Below, piece after piece: positions 12,908 to 25,555 of a stretch of DNA of 36,306 nt (positions within the stretch are counted from its first letter, which is position 1; every line of letters begins with the position of its first letter). Source of the DNA: Desulfobacterales bacterium (lineage in GTDB: Bacteria > Desulfobacterota > Desulfobacteria > Desulfobacterales > UBA2156); NCBI GenBank assembly GCA_027025555.1, contig JALVQN010000109.1, forward strand, positions 1-36,306, in the 5' to 3' direction. The notes beneath the pieces are model-generated. The model did no database searches. It was given only the letters and a program-made list of their open reading frames with translations, and was not told where the DNA came from. The position numbers and the translations under genes are program-made.

Positions 12908-13016
12908 CCCCTCCCCGGGGTGTTTCTCTTGATTTCCGATTGAAAACCGATTCCCGATATTTTTGTATTGACAGGTTAGGGAATCGGGCGTAAGAAAGCA
13001 AGTTCCAACGATGCAC

Positions 13017-13032
13017 AACGGTGTGCACCGTT
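13017..13032. promoter_or_regulatory. Inverted repeat in glnE/mvhD divergent region
   Basis: AACGGTG-TG-CACCGTT, perfect 7-bp arms. Confidence 0.4.
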
Positions 13033-13036
13033 TCTC

Positions 13037-13049
13037 GGCCGATACGGCC
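13037..13049. promoter_or_regulatory. Second inverted repeat in glnE/mvhD divergent region
   Basis: GGCCG-ATA-CGGCC, perfect 5-bp arms. Confidence 0.3.
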
Positions 13050-13085
13050 ACAAAGACAGGGACGTCTACTGCTCAAAGGAGAGGT

Positions 13086-13101
13086 AGGCGTTTTTTTTGC
13101 T
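13086..13101 (+). promoter_or_regulatory. Candidate sigma54 promoter upstream of the mvhD-metV-metF-glt cluster
   Basis: aGGCgtttttttTTGCt retains GG-N10-GC plus -12 TTGCT; ~47 nt upstream of the ATG at 13148. Weaker match than the glnD site. Confidence 0.4.
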
Positions 13102-13147
13102 CAAACCGGGCCCTTCAAACATGATGCTTTAAAACTGAAAACAGATC

Positions 13148-13627
13148 ATGGAAAAACCTTATCGGCTCTCGGTCTTTTTTTGTACCCGTATTGTGGAAAA
13201 CGAGGCCCCATTGCTTTCCCAGGCCCCGGAATCCGTTGAAATCCGCCCCGTCCCCATGGCCTGTTCCAGCATGGTCAAGGACCTCTTTTTGCTCAAGGCC
13301 CTCGAGGCGGGCGCTGACGCAGTGAGCGTATGGGTCTGTCCCGAAGGGGCCTGCCGGCACGTTCAAGGCAATCTGCGTGCGAAAAAGCGGGTGCAGCGGG
13401 TCCAAAGCCTTCTGGAGGACATCGGCCTGGATGGCCGGCGGCTGACCTTTTTCAACCTCGCCCCCCAAGACCGGGTCTCGATTTCAAGCCGCCTTGAAGA
13501 AATCGCCGCCCTGCTTGCCGGGATCGGGAAGAACCCGGCCGGCCCGCCCCGGTCCCGGGACGCCGAACCCGGGCCGGCAACGCCAGCCGGGCTGGAACCC
13601 AAGGCCCCTGACACCCATCCCGGATAA
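13148..13627 (+). CDS. MvhD/FrhD-like (delta-subunit) iron-sulfur protein
   Basis: Core resembles MvhD: MACSSMVKDLFLLKALEAGADAVSVWVCPEGACRHVQGNLRAKKRVQRVQSLLEDIGLDGRRLTF. The N-terminal CxxC pair is reduced to one Cys (FFCTRI). Confidence 0.75.
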   Translation: MEKPYRLSVFFCTRIVENEAPLLSQAPESVEIRPVPMACSSMVKDLFLLKALEAGADAVSVWVCPEGACRHVQGNLRAKKRVQRVQSLLEDIGLDGRRLTFFNLAPQDRVSISSRLEEIAALLAGIGKNPAGPPRSRDAEPGPATPAGLEPKAPDTHPG

Positions 13628-13641
13628 AGGAGAACCGATTC

Positions 13642-14310
13642 ATGATTGTCGGCGAACAGAAACCCGTCCAAGAGATCCTCCAAATGGTGGCCCCCCATCG
13701 GAAATTCCTCATCCTGGGATGCGGCACGTGCGTCAAGACATGCTTTGCCGGGGGAGAAGACGAAGTGGCGCTGCTGGCATCCGCCTTGAGGCTGGCGTCC
13801 AGGAAAGACGGCCGTCCGGTTGAAATCGAAGAATTGACCGTGGAGCGACAGTGTGAGGACGCGTTCATCGCTGAAGCCGCCGAGGCCGTCTCCCGCAACG
13901 AGGCGGTGCTTTCCCTGGCCTGCGGCGCCGGGGTGCAGGCGGTGGCCCGGCGTTTCCCCCGGTCCCCGGTTTTGCCCGGTGTCAACACCACCTTCCTGGG
14001 GGTGCTGGAACACCAGGGGCTCTTCACCGAGGAATGCGCCGGATGCGGGGATTGTCAGCTGGCCGTTTTCGGCGGGGTGTGCCCCTTTTCCCGCTGCGCC
14101 AAGAAGTTGCTCAACGGCCCCTGCGGCGGCTCCCAGGAGGGCAAGTGCGAGGTGGATCCCGACACGGAGTGCGCATGGCATCTCATCATCGAGCGGCTCA
14201 GCGCCCTGGGGCGACTGGATCAGCTCAGGGCCTACGTGCCGCCCAAGAACTGGCAGACCAGCCTGTCCGGGGGTCCGCGAAAATTAATCCGGAAGGACCA
14301 CGTGATATGA
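13642..14310 (+). CDS. metV: Methylenetetrahydrofolate reductase small/accessory subunit, MetV-type (C-terminal-domain protein)
   Basis: Cys-rich ECAGCGDCQLAVFGGVCPFSRCAKKLLNGPCGGSQEGKCEVDPDTECAWHLIIERL; immediately precedes and overlaps metF. Confidence 0.82.
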   Translation: MIVGEQKPVQEILQMVAPHRKFLILGCGTCVKTCFAGGEDEVALLASALRLASRKDGRPVEIEELTVERQCEDAFIAEAAEAVSRNEAVLSLACGAGVQAVARRFPRSPVLPGVNTTFLGVLEHQGLFTEECAGCGDCQLAVFGGVCPFSRCAKKLLNGPCGGSQEGKCEVDPDTECAWHLIIERLSALGRLDQLRAYVPPKNWQTSLSGGPRKLIRKDHVI

Positions 14311-15230
14311 ATACCGAACCGATCAGCAACCTGCACCGGGTGCTCTCCCGGGGACACTTCGCCGTCACCGCGGAATGCGGTCCGCCCCGGGGCGCCAACG
14401 GCGAGGCGGTCCGGGAAAAGGGCGCGCTCCTCAAAGGCGTGGTGGACGCGGTGAACGTCACGGACAACCAAACCGCCATCGTGCGCATGTCCAGCATCAG
14501 CGCCTGCAAACACCTTATGGACCTGGGCCTGGAGCCGGTGATGCAGATGGTCACCCGGGACCGGAACCGCATCGCCCTCCAGTCGGACATCCTGGGCGCC
14601 TATTCCCTGGGCATCAAAAACATCCTTTGCCTTTCCGGAGATCACCAGCGCTTCGGCAGTCATCCGGAGGCCCTGAACGTCTTCGACATCGACTCCATGA
14701 ACCTCCTCAGCACCGTGCGCACCATGAGAGAACAAGGCAAAGACCTGAGCGGGCACGCCCTCGACGGTGCGCCGAAGATGTTCATCGGGGCCGCGGCCAA
14801 TCCCTTCGCGGATCCCTTCGAGTACCGCGTCATCCGGTTGGCCAAGAAGATCGATGCCGGGGCGGACTTCATCCAGACCCAGTGCATCTACAACCTGGAC
14901 CGGTTCAAGGCCTGGATGGACATGGCCGCCGGGGAAGGCCTCACGGAAAAGGTCCACATCCTGGCAGGCGTGACGCCTTTGAAATCCGCGCCCATGGCGC
15001 GTTACATGGCCCAGAACGTGGCCGGCATGGATATCCCGGAACCCCTCCTCCGCCGCATGGCCGGCGTCCCCAAGAAAAAGGCGGCCCAGGAGGGCATCGC
15101 CATCTGCCTGGAGACCCTCCAGGCGCTCCGGGAAATACCGGGGGTCCACGGCGTGCACATCATGGCCATCGAATGGGAAAACCAGGTCAAAACCATCGTG
15201 GAAAGGGCGGGGCTTCTCCCGAGGCCCTGA
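14307..15230 (+). CDS. metF: 5,10-methylenetetrahydrofolate reductase
   Basis: VTAECGPPRG, VNVTDNQTAIVRMSS, QMVTRDRNRIALQSDILGA, LCLSGDHQRFG, GADFIQTQCIYNLDRF, HILAGVTPLKS. ATG at 14307 overlaps the metV TGA. Confidence 0.92.
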   Translation: MNTEPISNLHRVLSRGHFAVTAECGPPRGANGEAVREKGALLKGVVDAVNVTDNQTAIVRMSSISACKHLMDLGLEPVMQMVTRDRNRIALQSDILGAYSLGIKNILCLSGDHQRFGSHPEALNVFDIDSMNLLSTVRTMREQGKDLSGHALDGAPKMFIGAAANPFADPFEYRVIRLAKKIDAGADFIQTQCIYNLDRFKAWMDMAAGEGLTEKVHILAGVTPLKSAPMARYMAQNVAGMDIPEPLLRRMAGVPKKKAAQEGIAICLETLQALREIPGVHGVHIMAIEWENQVKTIVERAGLLPRP

Positions 15231-15241
15231 AGGGATCGACC

Positions 15242-16654
15242 ATGCCGAAGAAATACCATGTCGCCGTGAAGACGGCACCGCCCCGTTTCCCCGCCATCGG
15301 CAAGTATACCACCGTGGAGTTCAAGGAAGACTGCGCGGGAAGCTGCCGGGCCTGCGTCAAGAAAAAATGCGTCTACGGCGTCTTCAAGGAGACCCACGAA
15401 TACGCCCTCAGGCGAATCGATCCGGAATATCTTTACATCTGTCAGAGTTGCTTTCGGTGCGTCCAGGAATGCACCAAGGGAATCTTTTCCCGGGTGATCA
15501 ATCCGGCATACAAGAACCTGGGAACCGCCTACTGGCGCAGAGACATCCTCCATCGCCTCTGGTACCAGGCCCACTACGGAAAGATCCCCGTGTCCGGCGC
15601 CGGGTACCGCGGCCCCTTCACCGGGAAGGGGTTCGACGCCATGTGGACCGACATGTCGGAAATCGTCAGGCCCACCCGGGACGGCATCCACGGCCGGGAG
15701 TACATCAACACGAGCATCGAGCTCTCCCGCCGCCTCCCCTTCCTGACGTTCGCCCCGGACGGCGGTCCGGACTGCCGCGTGCCCGCGATTCTGGAAATCT
15801 CGATCCCCGTGCTTCTGCAGTGGCCCGAACACCTTGTCAAAACGGAATCCGCCCTCCTTTGCGCCGCCGGGGCGGCCGCCCGGCTCGGCACCCTCATGCT
15901 TCTGGATCCCGAGGATGTCACCGAGGCGCTTCTGCCCTATGCCGGCAGCATCGTCTGCCGGATCAAAGGGGACGCCTTCCAAGAATCGGCGCCCCTTATG
16001 GAAAAAATCCCCATGGTGGAAGTGGCCGACGGGCCGGACCGCACCCACATCCTCGCGCAACTGAAAAAAGTGCGACCGAACCTTCCCGTGGCCGCGGGGC
16101 TGCCCCTGACCCCGGACGCCCCGGAACAAGCCGTGGCCCTGACCGAGGCGGGGGTGGACGCCATCCACTTTTACGCCACACAAGACGGCCATGAGAAGAA
16201 TACGCCGTCGCCGCGATTCCTCAAAGACAGTATCCGCTCCGTTCACCTGGAGCTTGTGGCCCGCGGCCTCCGGCAACGGGTGAACCTCCTCTTCTCGGGC
16301 GGCATCGCCATGGCCGAACACATGGCCAAAGCCATCATTTGCGGTGCGGACGGTGTGGTGGCGGATACCGTATTGCCGGTGGCCCTGGAGTGCCGCCTCT
16401 GCTTCCGATGCCGGGAGGGCCTCTCCTGCCCCGTGGCCCTCGACCGTCCCGTCAACCGGCAATGGGGACGGCAACGGATCGTCAACCTCCTGGGCGCCTG
16501 GCACAACCAGCTCATCGAGGTGATGGGGGCCATGGGGATCCGGGAAGCCCGGCGGCTGAGAGGTGAAATCGGCCGGTCCATGCAATTTGAAGACCTGGAA
16601 CAAGAGATTTTCGCCCCGATTTTCGGGGGAAAAAAAGCCGTGGAGTCTGCCTGA
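15242..16654 (+). CDS. Fe-S / FMN glutamate synthase-related protein (GltB domain 2-like paralog)
   Basis: N-terminal Cys clusters (CAGSCRACVKKKC, CQSCFRCVQEC), FMN-barrel-like MSEIVRPTRDGIHGREYINTSIEL and LLFSGGIAMAEHMAKAIICGADGVVADT, C-terminal CRLCFRCREGLSC. Confidence 0.75.
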   Translation: MPKKYHVAVKTAPPRFPAIGKYTTVEFKEDCAGSCRACVKKKCVYGVFKETHEYALRRIDPEYLYICQSCFRCVQECTKGIFSRVINPAYKNLGTAYWRRDILHRLWYQAHYGKIPVSGAGYRGPFTGKGFDAMWTDMSEIVRPTRDGIHGREYINTSIELSRRLPFLTFAPDGGPDCRVPAILEISIPVLLQWPEHLVKTESALLCAAGAAARLGTLMLLDPEDVTEALLPYAGSIVCRIKGDAFQESAPLMEKIPMVEVADGPDRTHILAQLKKVRPNLPVAAGLPLTPDAPEQAVALTEAGVDAIHFYATQDGHEKNTPSPRFLKDSIRSVHLELVARGLRQRVNLLFSGGIAMAEHMAKAIICGADGVVADTVLPVALECRLCFRCREGLSCPVALDRPVNRQWGRQRIVNLLGAWHNQLIEVMGAMGIREARRLRGEIGRSMQFEDLEQEIFAPIFGGKKAVESA

Positions 16655-16657
16655 AAA

Positions 16658-18211
16658 ATGAAAATTCAAGAAAGCCCGAAGGCGGCGCTGCCCCAAACCG
16701 CGGAGACGCCGTCCCGGTTTCGCAACCCCATCGGAAAATACGTCCTGGTCAGAAACGCACGGTGTGTCGGCTGCGGACTCTGTGCGACGCTGTGTCCTTA
16801 CGGGGTCCATCCCCGATACGACGTCTATTCCCGGGCCCTCAAACCCAAAAGCCATCGATGCATCGGGTTCGCCTGCCGGCAAAACGACTTTTATTGTATC
16901 GACCGCTGCCCTGAAAAGGCGCTTACTCTCAGGCAAAATCCCATCCTGGAGACGTTGGGCGACTTCCGTTGGCCGGCCGAGATGCTCATCGGGCATTGGG
17001 AGATGGCGGAAACCGGCCGCCTGCCCGTGGTGGACCTGGAAACCGACCTGGGATGCTCCGGCGGGGGCTTCGATAAAATCCGGTTTCGCCACCCGGACCC
17101 CGACCAGTATCTGGACGTTCCGGACGAGGCCGTGGACACCGGGATCGACCTCAACAAGCGGGGAGACGGCCGGCCCAAAAAACGGCTTTCCCTCCCCTGT
17201 TACGGCGGCGGCATGTCCTTCGGCTCCACGGCCCTGTCGGTGATGGTGGGAAGGGCCCGGGCCGCCCGGCGCTTGAACACCTTAACGTGTACAGGCGAAG
17301 GCGGATATCCCCCGGAATTGATGCCGTATGCCGACCACGTCATCACCCAGATCGCCACGGGCCTTTTCGGGGTCCGGGAAGAAACCATCCTCCTGGCGCC
17401 CGTGGTGGAATTCAAGTACGCCCAGGGGGCCAAGCCCGGGCTGGGCGGACATCTTCTGGGGGACAAGGTCACGCCGGAAGTGGCGGCCATGCGGGAGACG
17501 GTGCCGGGAAACGCCCTCTTTTCACCGTTTCCCTTCCACAGCGTCTATTCGGTGGAAGACCACAAGAAACACGTGGACTGGGTGAAGGAGATCAATCCCG
17601 ACGTCCTGGTTTCGGTCAAGGTCTCCACCCCCACGGACGTGGATATGGTGGCGGTGGGAAGTTACTATGCCGGTGCTCACATCATCCACCTGGACGGGAG
17701 TTACGGCGGCACGGGCGCCGCCCCGGACATCGCCAAGAAGAACATCGCCATGCCCATCGAGTACGCCATCCCCAAGGTGCACCGCTTCATGATCGAAGAG
17801 GGCGTCCGGGACGAAATCTGCCTGATTGCCAGCGGCGGCATCCGGAACGCCATGGATGTGGCCAAGGCCATCGCCCTGGGCGCCGACGGGGTGGTCATCG
17901 GCACCGCCGAACTGGTGGCCCTGGAGTGCGTGCGCTGCGGAAACTGCGAAAGCGGACGGGGCTGCGCCCGGGGCATCGCCACCACGGATACGGAGCTGGG
18001 GTGCATGATCAGCACGCAATGGGCCGAACAGCGCCTGGTCAACATGTATGCGGCATGGCGGAAAACCTGGTGCGCCCTGTTGAGACAATACGGCCTCCGG
18101 AGCCTGAACGAACTGACAGGCCGCACCGACCTTCTGGTCCATCTCGATTACCTGGAGCCGTCGGAGCGGGCCACCTATCGCCCGGCACCCGAAGAAGCCA
18201 TCATCCTGTAA
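16658..18211 (+). CDS. Ferredoxin-domain FMN-binding glutamate synthase (GltB domain 2)
   Basis: 4Fe-4S motif CVGCGLCATLCPYGVHP; LPCYGGGMSFGSTALSVMVGRARAA, TGEGGYPPEL, VEFKYAQGAKPGLGGHLLGDKVTPEVA, HLDGSYGGTGAAPDIAKKN, GNCESGRGCARGIATT. Confidence 0.88.
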   Translation: MKIQESPKAALPQTAETPSRFRNPIGKYVLVRNARCVGCGLCATLCPYGVHPRYDVYSRALKPKSHRCIGFACRQNDFYCIDRCPEKALTLRQNPILETLGDFRWPAEMLIGHWEMAETGRLPVVDLETDLGCSGGGFDKIRFRHPDPDQYLDVPDEAVDTGIDLNKRGDGRPKKRLSLPCYGGGMSFGSTALSVMVGRARAARRLNTLTCTGEGGYPPELMPYADHVITQIATGLFGVREETILLAPVVEFKYAQGAKPGLGGHLLGDKVTPEVAAMRETVPGNALFSPFPFHSVYSVEDHKKHVDWVKEINPDVLVSVKVSTPTDVDMVAVGSYYAGAHIIHLDGSYGGTGAAPDIAKKNIAMPIEYAIPKVHRFMIEEGVRDEICLIASGGIRNAMDVAKAIALGADGVVIGTAELVALECVRCGNCESGRGCARGIATTDTELGCMISTQWAEQRLVNMYAAWRKTWCALLRQYGLRSLNELTGRTDLLVHLDYLEPSERATYRPAPEEAIIL

Positions 18212-18277
18212 AGCCGAGAGCCGGGACCGGGCCGAAGCGCCGGCCTGTCGAGATAAACCCCAACGCTTAGGAGAACC

Positions 18278-20986
18278 ATGCAAAAAAAGGCATCCATGAT
18301 CCAAAAGCTTTTGTCGAGCCGGAAGCCCCTGCCCCGGCCCCCGGAAAGACCCGAGGAGATCGCCCAGGAAGGCGGTTGCGGGGTTACGGGGTTCATCGCC
18401 TCCGTGCCGGTTTCCGGCCGCCACATCTATGAACCCTCGGTGCAGATGCACAACCGGGGCAACGGCAAAGGCGGCGGCATCGCCGCCGTGGGGCTTTCCG
18501 CCGAAAGCCTGAAGGTTCCCCAGGATGTCCTGGACTCCCATTACCTGCTCCAGGTGGCCCTGCTGGATCCTGAGGCCCGGAAAGCGGTGGAAGCCCAGTA
18601 TATCGAGGGGCCCCTGGAGGTTTACAAGGCGGAAAAGGTGCCCTCCGTGGACGATTACCGCCAGGTGGCGGGCCTTGAAGTCCGGCCGCCGGACGTGTGG
18701 CGCTACTTCGTGCGCGTGAAAGCGTCCCGTCTGGACCGGTTCATCGAGGAAAACGGCCTCAGGGACATGGATCCCCGCCGGGCCGAAGACGAGTTCATCT
18801 ATCAGAATTCTTTTCGCCTCAACCAGGCGTTTTACGCCTCCCTGGGAAAACAGCGCGCCTTCGTCCTTTCCCACGGCAGGAACATCATGATTCTCAAGAT
18901 CGTGGGATACGCCGAACAGGTGGCCCAGTACTACCTTCTGGAAGATTTCAAGGCCCACGGCTGGATCGCCCACCAGCGCTATCCCACCAAAGGCCGGGTC
19001 TGGCATCCCGGCGGCGCCCACCCTTTCACCGGCATGGACGAGGCCCTGGTCCACAACGGCGATTTCGCCAACTACCACGCCGTGTGCGAATACCTGAAAC
19101 AGCATCACATCTATCCCCAGTTCCTGACGGACACGGAAGTCTCCATCCTCCTTTTCGACCTTTTGAACCGGACCTTCGGATACCCCCTGGAGTACATCAT
19201 CGAGGCCATGGCGCCCACCACGGAGTACGACTTCGACCTCCTGCCGGCTGAAAAACAGCGGATCTACCGCCACATCCAATCCTGCCACCTGGCATCATCG
19301 CCGGACGGCCCCTGGTTCTTCATCATCGCCAGGAACGCCGTGTACCAAAAGACCCTTCAGCTCATCGGCATCACCGACACGGCCATGCTCCGGCCCCAGG
19401 TCTTCGCTCTCCAGGAAGGGGACGTGCAGATCGGGTTGATCTGCTCGGAAAAGCAGGCCATCGATGCCACGCTCCAGAGCCTGGCCTCCGAGGATCCCCG
19501 TTTCGAACCCATCGCCGACAAGTACTGGAACGCCCGGGGCGGCAGCGCCACGGACGGCGGCGCCTTCATCTTTTCCGTCACAAGCGACGACGGCGAATCC
19601 GGGAAACGCCTGACCTGCACCAACAAATTCGGAGAACCGGTCCGGGTGGAGGCGCCCCGAGCGTCCGCCGACGGGCCCATACGCCTGGAAAGCCCCTCTT
19701 ACCATGCGATCCTGGATCGCGCCGCCGGGCCACCGGCGCCGGGGGCCATGGCGTCCCTGCTGGAAGCCTGCCGAGACTTCATGGGGGCGTGCGATGAAAC
19801 CCGGGTCCGCGCCTTCTGTGCCGACCTGGAGGCGCTGGCCCGAAGAGGCGACGCCCAAAAGGAATGCTGCATCGCCATCTTGACCCATCTCATGGACCGT
19901 CGCTACCCCCTGGGCCCGAAGAGGCGGCGGACGGTGCTGTGGATTTTCCGGGAAAGCCTCTCCGCCATTTTCAGGGCCTCGCCAACGCTCACGGAATCCG
20001 CTTCCGGCATGTACCGATACATCGACTGGGAACTGCGCCGCAGCCTCCGAAAGCCCCGGGAGGGGGAAACCACCCTGGTCCTGAATGCCCGGGATTTCCC
20101 GCCGGAAGGCGACGACTGCGACGCCGTCCTGATCCGGCTCGCCTACCGGATGGGATGGAAGCGCTTCATCTGTTTCGGATACCGGGGGCAGCGTTTCTGC
20201 GGATGCGGCCTTTCCAAAGGTTCCCACGGGGTCCGGATCGACGTCTACGACAGCCCCGGGGACTACCTGGCCTCAGGGATCGATGGCCTGGAGATGGTGG
20301 TGCACGCCAACGGGCAGGATCAGATCGGCCAGATCATGAAACAGGGGAAACTCGTCGTTTACGGGGATGTGGGCCAGACCTTCATGTACGGCGCCAAGGG
20401 CGGGGAGGTCTACGTCATGGGAAATGCCGCCGGCCGTCCCCTCATCAATGCCGTGGGGTCCCCCAAGGTGGTCATCAACGGCACCTGCCTCGACTACCTG
20501 GCCGAGTCCTTCATGGCCGGCGATCCCTTCAAGGGCGGCGGGTTTGTCATTTTAAACGGGGTCCGGTTCGACGGCGACGGAAACGTGGTGGACCAAGAGA
20601 CGCCCTATCCCGGCTCCAACCTCTTCTCCCTGGCTTCCGGAGGAGCGATCTTTGTGCGGGATCCCTTTAAAAAGGTGGTCTCCGACCAGCTCAACGGCGG
20701 GGAACTGGTGGATGTCTCCCTAAAGGATTGGGATTTGATCCTGCCCTATCTCAAGGAAAACGAAAGGCTTTTCGGCATCTCGGTGGAAAAGGACCTGCTT
20801 CGCGTCAACGGAAAGGCACGGCCTTTCCATGAGGTCTACCGAAAGGTCCAGGCGGTCCCCTTGAAAGTGCTCGCCGGTGCACCCGTCACCCTCGAGGAGT
20901 GGGGCGAGGACTGGGAAGAAGAACTCGAGGCGGATTCTTTTCCGGTTGATTTGAATCCAAGTTGTGCTAAAAAGGGGCTGCCCTGA
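18278..20986 (+). CDS. Glutamate synthase domain 1 (class II glutamine amidotransferase) fused to domain 3 (GXGXG)
   Basis: N-terminal GGCGVTGFIA, HQRYPTKGRVWHPGGAHPFTGMDEALVHNGDFANY (GATase II); C-terminal MKQGKLVVYGDVGQTFMYGAKGGEVYVMGNAAGRPLINAVGSPKVVINGTCLDYLAESF (GXGXG helix). No FMN domain between them. Confidence 0.85.
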   Translation: MQKKASMIQKLLSSRKPLPRPPERPEEIAQEGGCGVTGFIASVPVSGRHIYEPSVQMHNRGNGKGGGIAAVGLSAESLKVPQDVLDSHYLLQVALLDPEARKAVEAQYIEGPLEVYKAEKVPSVDDYRQVAGLEVRPPDVWRYFVRVKASRLDRFIEENGLRDMDPRRAEDEFIYQNSFRLNQAFYASLGKQRAFVLSHGRNIMILKIVGYAEQVAQYYLLEDFKAHGWIAHQRYPTKGRVWHPGGAHPFTGMDEALVHNGDFANYHAVCEYLKQHHIYPQFLTDTEVSILLFDLLNRTFGYPLEYIIEAMAPTTEYDFDLLPAEKQRIYRHIQSCHLASSPDGPWFFIIARNAVYQKTLQLIGITDTAMLRPQVFALQEGDVQIGLICSEKQAIDATLQSLASEDPRFEPIADKYWNARGGSATDGGAFIFSVTSDDGESGKRLTCTNKFGEPVRVEAPRASADGPIRLESPSYHAILDRAAGPPAPGAMASLLEACRDFMGACDETRVRAFCADLEALARRGDAQKECCIAILTHLMDRRYPLGPKRRRTVLWIFRESLSAIFRASPTLTESASGMYRYIDWELRRSLRKPREGETTLVLNARDFPPEGDDCDAVLIRLAYRMGWKRFICFGYRGQRFCGCGLSKGSHGVRIDVYDSPGDYLASGIDGLEMVVHANGQDQIGQIMKQGKLVVYGDVGQTFMYGAKGGEVYVMGNAAGRPLINAVGSPKVVINGTCLDYLAESFMAGDPFKGGGFVILNGVRFDGDGNVVDQETPYPGSNLFSLASGGAIFVRDPFKKVVSDQLNGGELVDVSLKDWDLILPYLKENERLFGISVEKDLLRVNGKARPFHEVYRKVQAVPLKVLAGAPVTLEEWGEDWEEELEADSFPVDLNPSCAKKGLP

Positions 20987-21059
20987 GGGACCGCTGTTCC
21001 TTTCAAGACCCACGGTTTAACATTTAAAAAAAGACTCTGAAGGCGCATCGAATTTTCTG

Positions 21060-22202
21060 ATGAACGGACTCCTCGCCCTGGAAGACGGCCGGACCTTTCC
21101 CTGCCGCTCCTTTACCGGACCGGGTGAATGTGCGGGCGAAATCGTCTTCAACACCAGCATGACCGGATACCAGGAAATCCTCACCGATCCGTCCTACCGG
21201 GGACAGATGGTGGCCATGACCTACCCCCTCATCGGCAATTACGGGGTCAATGCCGAGGATGTGGAGTCGGATCGCATCCAGGTCCGGGGCTTTTTGGTCC
21301 GGGAATACCAGGCCCACCCCAGCAATTTCAGGGCCACGGGCACCCTGGGGGACTATCTGGCCGGCCAGGGGGTCCTCGGCGTGGAAGGCCTCGACACCCG
21401 GGCCCTCACCCTGCACATCCGGAGCCGGGGCGCCATGCGGGCCGTCATCTCCACCCTCGATCCCGACCCGGATTCCCTGGTGAAAAAGGCCCGGGCCGTT
21501 GACTCCATGGCCGGGGCCGATTTCGTGGCGGAAGTCACGGTCCGAAAACCCTATTTCTGGCACAAGGGCCGTTGCGTCCCCCTCGAGCAGGGGGAAGAAG
21601 ACCGCCTGGATCCCTCCGTCTGGGACTCCCGGAGCGCCCCCTTGAGGGTCGTGGCTTTTGATTTCGGAATCAAATACAATATTTTGCGGTGCCTGGGGCG
21701 GGTGGGATGCCAGGTCCTGGTGGTGCCGGCGTCCACGCCCGCGTCCACCGTGAAAGCCCTGGAACCCGACGGCGTCTTCCTTTCCAACGGTCCCGGGGAC
21801 CCGGAACCGGTCACCTATGCCATCGAGACCGTCCGGGACCTTCTGGGGTACCGCCCCCTCTTCGGAATCTGCCTGGGGCATCAGATCCTGGGCCTGGCCC
21901 TGGGCGGCCGCACCTTTAAGCTGAAGTTCGGCCACCGGGGGGCCAACCAGCCCGTGAAGAACCTTTTGACGGGCCGCGTGGAGATCACCTCGCAGAATCA
22001 CGGCTTTGCCGTGGAAACAAAAAGCCTTGAAGGCGAGGCCGTGGAAATCACCCACATCAACCTCAACGACGGCACCCTGGAAGGCTTCCGCCACCGGAAA
22101 CTCCCGGTGCTCGCCGTGCAATACCACCCGGAGGCCTCCCCGGGACCCCATGACGCCGATTACCTCTTTGACGTGTTTAAGGAAATGATGACGCGAAATT
22201 AA
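21060..22202 (+). CDS. carA: Carbamoyl-phosphate synthase small subunit (glutamine amidotransferase)
   Basis: [80 protein letters not shown]. Confidence 0.95.
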   Translation: MNGLLALEDGRTFPCRSFTGPGECAGEIVFNTSMTGYQEILTDPSYRGQMVAMTYPLIGNYGVNAEDVESDRIQVRGFLVREYQAHPSNFRATGTLGDYLAGQGVLGVEGLDTRALTLHIRSRGAMRAVISTLDPDPDSLVKKARAVDSMAGADFVAEVTVRKPYFWHKGRCVPLEQGEEDRLDPSVWDSRSAPLRVVAFDFGIKYNILRCLGRVGCQVLVVPASTPASTVKALEPDGVFLSNGPGDPEPVTYAIETVRDLLGYRPLFGICLGHQILGLALGGRTFKLKFGHRGANQPVKNLLTGRVEITSQNHGFAVETKSLEGEAVEITHINLNDGTLEGFRHRKLPVLAVQYHPEASPGPHDADYLFDVFKEMMTRN

Positions 22203-22252
22203 CCGACGCCGGCACGCCCGTCTTTTTCAAGGAAGCCGCCCGGAAATCTTCC

Positions 22253-25551
<3,299 letters not shown>

Positions 25552-25555
<4 letters not shown>

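Noticed and set aside
10565-12943. 792-aa plus-strand ORF opposite glnE
   Set aside because: Antisense open frame in GC-rich coding DNA; translation is low-complexity with no recognisable motif, while the opposite strand is clearly GlnE.
12968-12996. TTGACA with TAAGAA 17 bp downstream as a sigma70 promoter for the plus-strand cluster
   Set aside because: The -35 is perfect but the -10 matches only about 3 of 6 positions; not strong enough to call.
15002-17092. 696-aa minus-strand ORF opposite the glt-like genes
   Set aside because: Same GC-driven antisense artefact; the plus strand encodes convincing Fe-S/FMN proteins.
17522-19288. 588-aa minus-strand ORF spanning two plus-strand glt genes
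   Set aside because: Spans the boundary of two well-supported genes; antisense shadow.
21558-21577. TGGCACAAGGGCCGTTGC as a sigma54 site inside carA
   Set aside because: Spacing between TGGCAC and TTGC is 8 rather than 5 nt, and it is within coding sequence.
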